Part shown: positions 52,149 to 60,507 of the stretch, one piece after another
How the letters are laid out: every line of letters starts with the position of its first letter
Numbering within the stretch: the stretch's first letter is position 1
Source of the DNA: an uncultured Bifidobacterium sp.
GTDB lineage: Bacteria; Actinomycetota; Actinomycetes; Actinomycetales; Bifidobacteriaceae
DNA length: 64,000 bases
Assembly: GCF_959020145.1 (NCBI RefSeq)
Contig: NZ_CAUEQY010000002.1
Span: 1 to 64,000 of the forward strand
Direction of reading: 5' to 3'
Translations under genes and position numbers: made by a program
Notes under the pieces: model-generated
Databases searched by the model: none
Told to the model about the DNA's origin: nothing
The model's input: the letters and a program-made list of their open reading frames with translations, nothing else

Positions 52149-52700
52149 ATGAGTGATTTTGAGATGTCCGGAAGCGACCTTGAGCAGATGTACCAGGAAG
52201 TCATCCTCGAAGCCGCGAAGAACCCGCACGGCAAGGAGCATTTCGCACCTGACCTCGCTTCGGAAAATGCCTCGCATGCCGCCGAAACCACGGTGCAGAC
52301 CAGCCACGAATACTGCACGCCGGGAGAATCGCACCAATTCAACCCGACCTGTGGTGACGAGGCCACCATCCATGCCGAAGTCTCCGATGCCGAGCCATAC
52401 ACCATCGAACGGCTCGTATGGGATGGCCACGGATGCTCCATCTCCCAAGCCAGCCTGTCCGTCATGGTCGATCTCGTCGAAGGCAAAACCGTGGACGAGG
52501 CCATGAAACTTGCCGAAACCTTCCATAAGCTTATGGAGTCACGCGGCAAAGGACTGAATGACGAACAGGCCGAGGAATCCTTGGAGGACGGCATCGTCTT
52601 CCAAGGGGTCTCCCAGTATCCGATGCGCATCAAATGCGCGCTGCTCGGCTGGGAGGGCATGAAGGACGCCGTGGCCAAGGCTCTGGCCGCGAAAGCCTGA
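52149..52700 (+). CDS. sufU: Zinc-dependent sulfur transfer protein SufU
   Basis: Accepts sulfur from SufS; Gram-positive replacement for SufE. The three conserved Cys and the Asp are present: Cys68-x-Asp70 in 'NPTCGDEA', Cys96 in 'GHGCSISQA' and Cys163 in 'RIKCALLGW'. Cys56 in 'EYCTPG' is extra. Length is 183; about 30 residues longer than B. subtilis SufU, mostly in the N-terminal half. Last gene of the tight suf operon. Confidence 0.94.
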   Translation: MSDFEMSGSDLEQMYQEVILEAAKNPHGKEHFAPDLASENASHAAETTVQTSHEYCTPGESHQFNPTCGDEATIHAEVSDAEPYTIERLVWDGHGCSISQASLSVMVDLVEGKTVDEAMKLAETFHKLMESRGKGLNDEQAEESLEDGIVFQGVSQYPMRIKCALLGWEGMKDAVAKALAAKA

Positions 52701-52730
52701 GCCTTCAACTCGGCGTTTGGAAAAACACTA

Positions 52731-52759
52731 GTGACAAACCCCAAGCGACGCGCTATTCT
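52731..52759 (+). promoter_or_regulatory. Promoter of the SufT-like gene
   Basis: -35 GTGACA (52731-52736), exact 17-base spacer, -10 TATTCT (52754-52759); the start would fall about 39 bases before the ATG at 52805. Suggests transcription separate from, or additional to, the suf operon. Confidence 0.5.
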
Positions 52760-52804
52760 TGCTCAACAGATACAAGCAACGTCCATCAACAGTTTGGAGA
52801 GACA

Positions 52805-53392
52805 ATGAGCGACACCCTGGTACCCGAACCGCAGGCGTCGATCTTCGATTCCGTGACCAAGGCCTTGGGCAACGATGAGGACGCGGCCCGTCGCGTCATG
52901 CTCAATCCGAACCTGGCCAAAGGGTTCAAGGACGGCAAACCGGTGAACAAGGAATCCAAAAAAGACGGGCAGGACATTTGCGGCTGCGGCAATCATGCCG
53001 ACGCGTGCGGATGCTCCCAACCGCAGGATGACGACATTCCGCTGAAAGCCGTCGACGATATCGGACGTGCCACGGCAGCTGACGTGAAAGAAGCCCTGCA
53101 CCAGGTCATCGACCCGGAACTCGGCATCGACGTCATCGACCTTGGTCTGGTTTACGGCATCGAAATCGACGAACTGGGCCGAGCCATCATCACGATGACG
53201 CTCACCACGCCGGCCTGCCCGCTGACCGACCTGATCGAAGACGAATGCGCCAGCACCCTCGCCGGTCTCGTCGAAGAATTCCGCATCGACTGGACCTGGC
53301 AACCTCGTTGGACGATGGACAAGATCACGCCGGAAGGCCGTGACCAGCTCGCCGCGCTCGGCTTCAATTTCGACAATCTGCCGAAATACTGA
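52805..53392 (+). CDS. sufT: SufT-like metal-sulfur cluster assembly factor (MIP18/DUF59) with Cys-rich N-terminal part
   Basis: A 195-residue protein. The C-terminal 100 residues are a MIP18/DUF59 domain ('QVIDPELGIDVIDLGLVYGI', 'LTTPACPLTDLIEDE'), a family involved in Fe-S protein maturation. The N-terminal half carries a compact cysteine cluster, Cys59, 61, 68 and 70 with His64 ('CGCGNHADACGC'), which could bind metal or a cluster. TTTGGAGAG precedes the ATG. It lies 104 bases after sufU, the usual place for sufT, behind its own promoter. Ends at a strong hairpin. Confidence 0.9.
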   Translation: MSDTLVPEPQASIFDSVTKALGNDEDAARRVMLNPNLAKGFKDGKPVNKESKKDGQDICGCGNHADACGCSQPQDDDIPLKAVDDIGRATAADVKEALHQVIDPELGIDVIDLGLVYGIEIDELGRAIITMTLTTPACPLTDLIEDECASTLAGLVEEFRIDWTWQPRWTMDKITPEGRDQLAALGFNFDNLPKY

Positions 53393-53453
53393 CGTTTGCT
53401 GCGGTTGCCGTGCAGTGAACCGCAGCCGCCAAACGTAAGAAAAACGGAACAAC

Positions 53454-53498
53454 ATACGAAAGGCGCGCCTCCCGAACGGGGAAGCGCGCCTTTCGTAT
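53454..53498. terminator. Bidirectional terminator between sufT and glgC
   Basis: A 15-bp perfect stem (53454-53468 with 53484-53498), extended inside by TCCC / GGGA, with A-rich and T-rich flanks on either side. Serves converging genes. Confidence 0.85.
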
Positions 53499-53509
53499 TA
53501 CGACGTATG

Positions 53510-54754
53510 TCAGTCGTCGACCACGGTACCCTTCGGCACCACGGTGATGCCTTCCGGCGTGACGGTGAAGCCACGCGCCAAATCATGCTCGGTATCGATG
53601 CCAACGGTCGAATTCTCCGTCAACACGACGTTCTTGTCGAGAATCGCCTTGTAGACCCGCGCGCGACGGTTGACGACCACACCGTCGAACAGAATCGAAT
53701 CGACGACCTGAGACCACGAATGGATGCGCACGTTCGGCGACAGGACGGAATGGTGCACCTCGCCGCCGGAAACGATGACGCCGGGGGAGACGATCGAATC
53801 GGTGGCATGGCCCAGGCGGTCGCGGCCGGCATGCACGAACTTCGCCGGCGGCAGGTTGCCGGACAGCGTGTAGATAGGCCATTCGGTGTTGTACAGGTTG
53901 AACTCCGGCACATAGGAGATCAGATCCATATGCGCATCGTAGAACTGCTTCAGCGTGCCCACGTCACGCCAGTAGGCGTGGTCGGTCGGTGTGGCTCCCG
54001 GAATCTCGTTGGAATTGAAATCGTAGACGCCGGCCTCGTTGCGTGCCGCGAAATACGGCGCGATGTCGCCGCCCATATCATGCTTCGTATCCTCGGCCTT
54101 CTCATCCAACGAAAGCGCCGCGAACAAGGCATCGGTGTTGGCCACATAGTTGCCCATGGAGGCCAGGATGGAATTCGGGTCGTCCGGCAGTCCCGTGGTG
54201 GTCTGCGGCTTCTCCTGGAAGCTCTTGATCATATTCGGATGATCGGGATCGACCTCGATCACACCGAACTGGTTGGACTGGCTGATGGGCTGACGGATGC
54301 CGGCAACGGTGAATTCCGCGCCGGATTCGATGTGCTGCTGCACCATCTGCTGGAAATCCATGCGATAGACATGGTCGGCGCCGACAATCACCACGATGTC
54401 GGGCTGCACGTCCTCAATGATGTTGATGGTCTGGTAGATGGCGTCGGCCGAGCCGAGATACCAATGCTTGCCGAGACGCTGCTGCGCCGGCACAGGGGAG
54501 ACGTAGTTGCCCAACAGCGGCGAGAAACGCCATACAGTGGAGATATGGCGGTCAAGCGAATGGGACTTGTACTGGGTAAGCACGACCGTCTGCATGTAGC
54601 CGGAATTCACCAGATTGCTCAGCGGAAAATCAATCAGACGGAACACGCCGCCGAATGGGACGGCAGGCTTGGCCCTGTCCCTGGTCAATGGCATCAGACG
54701 GGTGCCCTCACCGCCTGCCAGCACGATGGAAAGAATCTTTGGGTTCTTCGCCAT
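53510..54754 (-). CDS. glgC: Glucose-1-phosphate adenylyltransferase
   Basis: Makes ADP-glucose, the first committed step of glycogen synthesis. The nucleotidyltransferase motif 'GGEGTRLMPLTRDRAKPAVP' is near the N-terminus, with 'VVIVGADHVYRMDFQQMVQQ' and 'YWRDVGTLKQFYDAHMDL' downstream and a left-handed beta-helix C-terminus. Length is 414. AGGAG lies six bases before the chosen ATG; an in-frame start 78 bases upstream would not have one. Single gene. With glgX in the same window it points to glycogen storage. Confidence 0.96.
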   Translation of the reverse strand: MAKNPKILSIVLAGGEGTRLMPLTRDRAKPAVPFGGVFRLIDFPLSNLVNSGYMQTVVLTQYKSHSLDRHISTVWRFSPLLGNYVSPVPAQQRLGKHWYLGSADAIYQTINIIEDVQPDIVVIVGADHVYRMDFQQMVQQHIESGAEFTVAGIRQPISQSNQFGVIEVDPDHPNMIKSFQEKPQTTTGLPDDPNSILASMGNYVANTDALFAALSLDEKAEDTKHDMGGDIAPYFAARNEAGVYDFNSNEIPGATPTDHAYWRDVGTLKQFYDAHMDLISYVPEFNLYNTEWPIYTLSGNLPPAKFVHAGRDRLGHATDSIVSPGVIVSGGEVHHSVLSPNVRIHSWSQVVDSILFDGVVVNRRARVYKAILDKNVVLTENSTVGIDTEHDLARGFTVTPEGITVVPKGTVVDD

Positions 54755-54933
54755 GGGAACTCCTCTCTGAGAGCGTCTTGCGACACCGTACGCACGGTCG
54801 GTCCGCTTCATCACGAAACCGCTTACGCACACTATGATTGCATAAATTCAGCAAATCGCAAGGAGTTTGCAGCGCGAGTCTTGAAAATTTCCAGTTCGTT
54901 TCAGCAACGTTTCACCATGCGTTCATGCGCGTC

Positions 54934-55812
54934 TCACGCATGATGGTCCACTCGACGCGTCGCATAGAAGGCGACCGCGCTTGATGCGGCGACATTGAGA
55001 CTGTCCACGCCGTGGCTCATGGGAATCTTCACCGTAAGGTCGGCGCGGGAGATGGTGTGGTGCGACAGTCCATCTCCTTCGGTACCGAAAATCAACGCGA
55101 GCTTGTCAATATGGTCGCTTTCAGTCTCGGCGTTGTTGAGACGGCGGACCAATTCGGCCAAAGAAATGGAATCATCCTCAAGCGCCATCGCTACGGTGGT
55201 GAACCCCAGATCATGCAGTTCCCGCATGCCGGTGAACGGCCAATAATGCTTGTCGTCCCCTCCGATGCGCGTCCACGGCACTTGGAACACCGTGCCCATG
55301 GACACGCGTGCCGCGCGCCGGTACAACGGGTCGCCACAGGACGGAGTGACGAGCACCGCATCCACGTCGAGCGCCGCAGCCGAACGCATGAGAGCGCCCA
55401 CATTCGTGTGGTCGACGATATTCTCCATGACCGCGACCCGGCGAGCGCCACGGCAGACCTCTTCGACGCTGGGCAGGGACCAGCGTTTCATCGCGGCAAG
55501 GGCTCCGCGATGCAGCCGGTAGCCGGTTAGACGTTTGAGCTGCTCAGGCGAAGCGACATACACGGGAATGCCATCGCCCCAACGTTTCTCGATGACATCG
55601 AACATGCCGCTCATGCCGTCGATCCACGACTCCTCGACCAGCAGGGAAATCGGCTCGCGTCCAGCGGCCAGGGCACGGTCTATCACTTTGGGCGATTCGG
55701 CGATGAACAATCCCTTGCTGGGCTCCAGCCTGTTGCGCAGCTGGATTTCCGTGAGATTCACATAAGCCGCCACACGCTCGTCGTCGATGGAGTCAAGATG
55801 AATGAACCGCAT
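54934..55812 (-). CDS. SPOUT (TrmH/SpoU) family RNA methyltransferase
   Basis: 2'-O-methyltransferase family for tRNA or rRNA; the exact target is unknown. The three SPOUT knot motifs are visible: 'ENIVDHTNVGALMRSAAAL', 'LALIFGTEGDGLS' and 'IPMSHGVDSLNVAASSAV'. The N-terminal part is an RNA-binding domain ('FIAESPKVIDRALAAGREPI'). Length is 292. No clear Shine-Dalgarno is seen before the ATG. On the same strand as the tRNA-Leu gene just upstream, with a terminator between. Confidence 0.9.
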   Translation of the reverse strand: MRFIHLDSIDDERVAAYVNLTEIQLRNRLEPSKGLFIAESPKVIDRALAAGREPISLLVEESWIDGMSGMFDVIEKRWGDGIPVYVASPEQLKRLTGYRLHRGALAAMKRWSLPSVEEVCRGARRVAVMENIVDHTNVGALMRSAAALDVDAVLVTPSCGDPLYRRAARVSMGTVFQVPWTRIGGDDKHYWPFTGMRELHDLGFTTVAMALEDDSISLAELVRRLNNAETESDHIDKLALIFGTEGDGLSHHTISRADLTVKIPMSHGVDSLNVAASSAVAFYATRRVDHHA

Positions 55813-55848
55813 TGCCCGTATTCCGCCAATCTTTCGTCAGATACAAGA

Positions 55849-55872
55849 AAACCCCTTGTCTCCAAGGGGTTT
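55849..55872 (-). terminator. Terminator of tRNA-Leu
   Basis: On the minus strand, AAACCCCTTG / CAAGGGGTTT with loop GAGA followed by TTCTTG; a short, strong intrinsic terminator directly after the tRNA. Confidence 0.85.
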
Positions 55873-55879
55873 ATTCCGG

Positions 55880-55967
55880 TGTCCGGAGCGGGACTTGAAC
55901 CCGCACGCCTGTATAAAATAGGCACTAGCACCTCAAGCTAGCGCGTCTACCATTCCGCCACCCGGAC
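55880..55967 (-). tRNA. tRNA-Leu (anticodon GAG)
   Basis: 88-nt class II tRNA. Acceptor GTCCGGG pairs with TCCGGAC (one G-T pair), discriminator A; anticodon stem CTAGC / GCTAG around loop TTGAGGT, anticodon GAG; a long variable arm; T-arm with GGTTCAAGTCC. CCA is not encoded. Confidence 0.95.
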
Positions 55968-56071
55968 AGGTGCGTTGCTCAGCGGCAACGAATGAAAACT
56001 ATAGCAGTTGAAATCCATGATGCAAATCCTGGCGTGTCGCGATAGGTCCGATATGGGTTATGTGGGGTTCC

Positions 56072-56080
56072 TGATAGGCT
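56072..56080 (+). promoter_or_regulatory. Extended -10 promoter of rsmE, apparently leaderless
   Basis: TGA-TAGGCT (hexamer 56075-56080), then eight bases, then the ATG at 56089. The gap CGGAAGCT has at most a weak GGA. Same architecture as pyrG. Confidence 0.45.
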
Positions 56081-56088
56081 CGGAAGCT

Positions 56089-56886
56089 ATGACTGATGCC
56101 CTTTTTCTGCTTGATACGGACCATGACGACGTACCGGTGAACAGCGACGAGCTCAACGCCGGATGGAGGCTGACGCTTCCCTCATCCGTACGCAGGCACG
56201 CCATCCAGGCCATGCGATTGAAGGACGGCGACGAACTGCAGCTTTCCGACGGCAGGGGATTGCGCATCCACGCCGTACTGCGCGACGCGCAGCAGGGAAT
56301 CGCGGAAGTGCTGCGATTCGGCAAGGAGCCGCAGCCGGTCACCAGGCTCGCGCTGGTGCAGGCTCTCGCCAAAACCGGCCATGACGAGCAGGCGATCGAT
56401 ATGGCCACGCAGATCGGCGTCGATCAGGTGATTCCCTGGCAGGCCGACCGTTCCATCGCCAAATGGAAGGCAGGACGTACTGACAAAAAGTGGAGGCAGG
56501 TGCTGGAATCCGCCACCGAACAGTCGCGCAGATCGTGGACGCCCCAGCTGGACGATTGCGTGACCAGCAAGCAGGTGGTCGCCATCTGCAAGCGCGCATG
56601 CGTGCATGGCGACATGGTGATCGTGCTGCATCAAGATGCCACGAAGACCTGGGAACAACTGGAAACCGGTATCGCCAAACTGTCCGATACGTGTCTGAAG
56701 GACGGACGTCCGCGCACCATATATGTGCTCGTCGGTCCGGAAGGCGGCATCAGCGACGCCGAAGTCGAGGCGTTCACGAAAGCCGGCGCCGAAGTGTGCG
56801 TGCTGGGAAGCAACATCCTACGTGCGTCCACCGCCGGTCCGGTCGCGCTGTCATTGCTCGCGCGAGCATTGGGACGTTTCGTCTGA
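56089..56886 (+). CDS. rsmE: 16S rRNA m3U1498 methyltransferase
   Basis: Methylates U1498 in the ribosomal decoding region. An N-terminal PUA-like domain ('WRLTLPSSVRRHAIQAMRLK', 'LQLSDGRG') is followed by a SPOUT knot with 'VGPEGGISDAEVEAF' and 'LGSNILRASTAGPVAL'. Length is 265 from ATG 56089, which matches the family; an upstream in-frame ATG at 56008 would add 27 residues with no family similarity. It is followed 94 bases downstream by the HIT gene. Confidence 0.94.
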   Translation: MTDALFLLDTDHDDVPVNSDELNAGWRLTLPSSVRRHAIQAMRLKDGDELQLSDGRGLRIHAVLRDAQQGIAEVLRFGKEPQPVTRLALVQALAKTGHDEQAIDMATQIGVDQVIPWQADRSIAKWKAGRTDKKWRQVLESATEQSRRSWTPQLDDCVTSKQVVAICKRACVHGDMVIVLHQDATKTWEQLETGIAKLSDTCLKDGRPRTIYVLVGPEGGISDAEVEAFTKAGAEVCVLGSNILRASTAGPVALSLLARALGRFV

Positions 56887-56980
56887 TCCCGGCTCCATTG
56901 CGTGAAATTGCCGGAATCGCCCCGTTTCCTGCTGGTGTAGCATGGTAGCGAAGGTTTTTCCAATACCGATAAGGAGCGTT

Positions 56981-57316
56981 ATGAGCGACAAGGATTGCCT
57001 GTTCTGCAAGATTATCGCAGGTGAGATTCCCAGCGAGAAGGTGTACGAGGACGATGCCACCTACGCCTTCAAGGACATCAATCCGAAAGCCAAGGTGCAC
57101 GTACTGATCGTGCCGCGCAAGCACTACGCGAACGTCGCCGAACTCGCCAAAGAGGATCCGGCACAGCTCGCCCACATGGCCGAAGTGGCGCAGAAAATCG
57201 CCGACCAGGAGTTCCATGGCGCCTTCCGTCTGATCTTCAACACCGGAATCGACGCCGGACAGACCGTGTTCCACGTGCACGCCCACGTGCTTACCGGCGA
57301 AAAGCTCGACGAATAG
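56981..57316 (+). CDS. HIT family protein (histidine triad)
   Basis: Small nucleotide-binding hydrolase of the HINT branch, 111 residues. The catalytic triad 'HVHAHVLTG' is at the C-terminus, and the N-terminus has 'DCLFCKIIAGEIPSEKVYED' with the usual Cys pair. AAGGAG lies before the ATG. It is upstream of phoH with a 44-base gap, a common neighbourhood in Actinobacteria. The natural substrate is not known. Confidence 0.94.
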   Translation: MSDKDCLFCKIIAGEIPSEKVYEDDATYAFKDINPKAKVHVLIVPRKHYANVAELAKEDPAQLAHMAEVAQKIADQEFHGAFRLIFNTGIDAGQTVFHVHAHVLTGEKLDE

Positions 57317-57360
57317 TCCACATACTGCCTACCGCCAATACCGACATCGGAAGAGGTTCT

Positions 57361-58494
57361 GTGCCCACCACTACACGCACCATCGCGATACCCCAACAGC
57401 TTGATCCGGTGACCGTGCTCGGCCCTGTGGACGAGGTGCTTCGGGAAGTCGAACGTGCGTTCCCCGACCTGACCATCATCGTACGGGGCAACCGCATCGC
57501 CATCATGTCGCATTCCAGCAAATCCGAATCCCAAGCCGCCCAAGCCGAACAGGTGGTTGCCGATATCATCCAAGCCGCCTATACCGCGCCGATGGACGCC
57601 GATACCGTCCGTCGCATGCTCGACCAGAACGTGCTTAAAAATCCGGTCCGCGCCACACATCCCGGCCACGGCCGCGTGGTGGAGGAATTGCGCATGGCCG
57701 GCAGGCAACAGTCGCACGCGTCCCATCGTGAGGAAACCGCAGACAGGCGGCGTCCTCACGTGCCGGGCGTCATCACCTTCGCGCTCGGCAAACCGGTCCG
57801 TGCCAAAACCGCCGGACAGATAGCCTACGTCAACGCCATCGAATCGCACACCATCACCTTCGCCATCGGACCGGCAGGCACCGGCAAAACCTATCTTGCC
57901 GTAGCCAAAGCGGTACGTGCTTTCCAAGACAGGCAGGTCCGGCGCATCATACTGACCCGTCCCGCCGTCGAAGCAGGGGAGAACCTCGGCTTCCTGCCGG
58001 GCACGCTCAACGAAAAGGTCGACCCGTACCTGCGACCGCTGTACGACGCGCTGTCCGACATGCTCGGAGCGGACCAGCTCAAGCGATACATGGACGACGG
58101 CACCATCGAAGTGGCGCCGCTCGCCTACATGCGCGGCCGCACGCTCAACGACGCGTTCGTGATCCTCGACGAGGCCCAGAACACCACCGAACAGCAGATG
58201 AAGATGTTCCTGACCCGACTGGGATTCAACACCAAAATGGTCATCACCGGCGACGTGACCCAAGTGGATCTGACCGTGCCGAAATCAGGTCTGGCCACCA
58301 TCGAACGCATCCTCGACGGCATCGACGACATCGCCTTCGCCCACCTGAAGCCCGAAGACGTGGTCCGCCACGCGCTCGTGGGCAAAATCGTCGCCGCCTA
58401 CGACAGGCACACGGCCATAGCGGGAGACCACAGCAGAAGCGCGCGTGCCGCATCATCGCAACCATTCGACGACAAGAACAAGGAAAACGCATAA
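57361..58494 (+). CDS. phoH: PhoH-like ATPase
   Basis: Cytoplasmic P-loop ATPase of the PhoH family, associated with RNA metabolism and the YbeY-Era block. Walker A 'GPAGTGKTYLAVAKAV' and Walker B 'FVILDEAQNTTEQQMKMF' flank 'ILTRPAVEAGENLGFLPG'. A KH-like N-terminal region precedes them. Length is 377, with GTG start after AGAGG. The stop is immediately followed by the ATG of ybeY. Confidence 0.95.
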   Translation: MPTTTRTIAIPQQLDPVTVLGPVDEVLREVERAFPDLTIIVRGNRIAIMSHSSKSESQAAQAEQVVADIIQAAYTAPMDADTVRRMLDQNVLKNPVRATHPGHGRVVEELRMAGRQQSHASHREETADRRRPHVPGVITFALGKPVRAKTAGQIAYVNAIESHTITFAIGPAGTGKTYLAVAKAVRAFQDRQVRRIILTRPAVEAGENLGFLPGTLNEKVDPYLRPLYDALSDMLGADQLKRYMDDGTIEVAPLAYMRGRTLNDAFVILDEAQNTTEQQMKMFLTRLGFNTKMVITGDVTQVDLTVPKSGLATIERILDGIDDIAFAHLKPEDVVRHALVGKIVAAYDRHTAIAGDHSRSARAASSQPFDDKNKENA

Positions 58495-59040
58495 ATGAGC
58501 GTTGAAGTGACGAACGAAACCGCCTGGCAGATCGACGGCAAAATCTTTTCCGACCTCGGCGTATGGGTCATGAGCCAGATGAGGGTCAGCACACAATCCG
58601 ACCTGACCATCATGTTCGTGGACCCGGATCCCATCGCCCAACTGCACATGCGTTGGATGAACCTCGAAGGCCCCACCGACGTCATGAGCTTCCCAATGGA
58701 CGAACTGCGCCCCGGAGACGGCGGAACCGAAATGGAAGGCGTGCTGGGCGACATCGTGCTATGCCCGTGGGTGGCCGCCCAGCAGGCGCTCGCGGCCGGC
58801 CACAGCACCATGGAGGAAATGATGCTGCTGACCATCCACGGCATCCTCCACCTGCTCGGATACGACCATGTCACACCCGAACAGGAACGGCAGATGTTCG
58901 GCTTGCAACGCCAGCTGCTATTGACGTTCTTCGCGCTTCGACAGGGAGCCGGCGCGCAGGCGACGCTTCCCGCCGGCACGCCGGATGCGCTCGCCGAATG
59001 GGACCGCGAACACGGGGCCGGCGGCAAAACGGCCAAATGA
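58495..59040 (+). CDS. ybeY: Endoribonuclease YbeY (rRNA maturation)
   Basis: Zinc endoribonuclease for 16S rRNA 3' maturation and ribosome quality control. The metal motif 'HGILHLLGYDH' is complete and 'PTDVMSFPMDE' is the other conserved block. Length is 181; the tail after residue 140 is a variable Ala/Gly-rich extension. Directly abuts phoH. Confidence 0.96.
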   Translation: MSVEVTNETAWQIDGKIFSDLGVWVMSQMRVSTQSDLTIMFVDPDPIAQLHMRWMNLEGPTDVMSFPMDELRPGDGGTEMEGVLGDIVLCPWVAAQQALAAGHSTMEEMMLLTIHGILHLLGYDHVTPEQERQMFGLQRQLLLTFFALRQGAGAQATLPAGTPDALAEWDREHGAGGKTAK

Positions 59041-59088
59041 CGGCATGATGCATCATCCGACGGTTTCGAAAGTGGGGGTTGACGAACC

Positions 59089-60507
59089 ATGGAAACAACG
59101 ACTATCACGATGATTGCGATTCTCGTCGTCATCGCATTGCTGCTGGTCTGGCTGTCGCTGTCGATGGCCGCGACGGAAGGCGCGGTGGGACGTGTCACGA
59201 GGGCAAGTCTGAACAACCTCATTCTTGAGATTCAGACGGATACGGAGGCGTCGCAATTCATACGCGACAAGAAGATCAAACGCATCCACAAGGTGCAGCG
59301 GCTGATCGCCGACCGCTACGCGACCGCCGGTTCATGCGCGTTCTTCCGCATCACCTGCAATGTGCTTGACGGTGTGTTGGTCGCCGCGATCGCGTCGTTG
59401 TGCGATGCGCCGTTATGGGCGGGACTGCTTGTCGGCTTCGTGTTCGCGCTGGTGGTCGCGGTGATTTCGCTGCTGGTCCGTCCACGTAGCGCGGGCGCCT
59501 CCAAACCGGTCGATCTGATGCTGAAGCATGCCGATGCGGCGTCGGTCGCGGTGGCTTTGACGCCATTCGCTAAAATCGGCGGACAGAAGGATGCGAAACG
59601 TCATTCGAATGATCTGTCGGACGATGAGGAGCTTGAAAAAATCCAACTCGAACAAGGGCGCGCCACCATAGATCGTCTGGTCGAGGCGAATGATTTCGAC
59701 CCTGAGGTTTCCGAAATGCTGCGCAACGTATTGACGTTGTCCGAAACGTTGACGCGTGAGATCATGGTGCCGCGCACTGATATGATTTGCATCGAACGAG
59801 GGGAGACGCTGGAGAACATGCTGAAATTGTGCTCCCGTTCCGGATTCTCCCGTATACCGGTCATCGGCGATGATGTGGATGATCTGGTCGGCGTGGCATA
59901 CCTGAAGGATGCCGTGCGCGCCACGGCGTTCAATCCCGCGGCGATATCCCGCGATGTCGAATCCATCGTCCGTGACCCGATGCTGGTGCCCGAATCCAAG
60001 CCGGTCGACGACCTGTTCCACCAGATGCAGCGCACCCGCCAGCATGTGGCTATCGTCGTGGATGAATACGGCGGCATCGCCGGCCTGGTCACCATCGAAG
60101 ACACCATCGAACAGATCGTCGGCGAACTGGAGGACGAGCACGACCGTACCCAGCATGCCGATCCGGAACAAATCGGCGAGAACAAATGGAGCATGCCGGC
60201 ACGCACGCCCATCGCCGACTTGGAGGAGATCTTCGAAATCGACATCGACGAGGACGACGTCGACACGGTATACGGTCTGCTCACCAAGCTGCTTGGCCGC
60301 GTGCCGATCGTCGGTTCGACGGCCGTCACCAGGGGCCTGCGCCTGACCGCGGTCGACTCCGCGGGACGCCGCAAGAAAGTGTCCACCATCGTGGTGGAAC
60401 CGGCCCACGTCGAGGGCGTGGACGAAACTGAACAACACGAAGACCATACGAACGGTGCCGAAGAGGCATCCCATGACGACAAGGATTCCAAGGACAAGCA
60501 TGACTGA
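59089..60507 (+). CDS. Hemolysin/CNNM (CorC-HlyC) family membrane protein with CBS pair
   Basis: Probable ion-transport-related protein; HlyC/CorC members are linked to Mg2+ and Co2+ efflux. Length is 472. N-terminal helices at about residues 4-27 and 80-125, a linker, a CBS pair at about 215-340 ('VPRTDMICIERGETLENML', 'VAIVVDEYGGIAGLVTIED'), and a CorC_HlyC C-terminal domain to about 445. The acidic, Lys-rich tail 'SHDDKDSKDKHD' overlaps the era start by eight bases. Annotation as hemolysin is historical only. Confidence 0.9.
   Translation: METTTITMIAILVVIALLLVWLSLSMAATEGAVGRVTRASLNNLILEIQTDTEASQFIRDKKIKRIHKVQRLIADRYATAGSCAFFRITCNVLDGVLVAAIASLCDAPLWAGLLVGFVFALVVAVISLLVRPRSAGASKPVDLMLKHADAASVAVALTPFAKIGGQKDAKRHSNDLSDDEELEKIQLEQGRATIDRLVEANDFDPEVSEMLRNVLTLSETLTREIMVPRTDMICIERGETLENMLKLCSRSGFSRIPVIGDDVDDLVGVAYLKDAVRATAFNPAAISRDVESIVRDPMLVPESKPVDDLFHQMQRTRQHVAIVVDEYGGIAGLVTIEDTIEQIVGELEDEHDRTQHADPEQIGENKWSMPARTPIADLEEIFEIDIDEDDVDTVYGLLTKLLGRVPIVGSTAVTRGLRLTAVDSAGRRKKVSTIVVEPAHVEGVDETEQHEDHTNGAEEASHDDKDSKDKHD

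Noticed and set aside
59089..60507. Hemolysin virulence factor
   Set aside because: The CBS plus CorC_HlyC layout is a housekeeping membrane protein family; the name hemolysin is historical.
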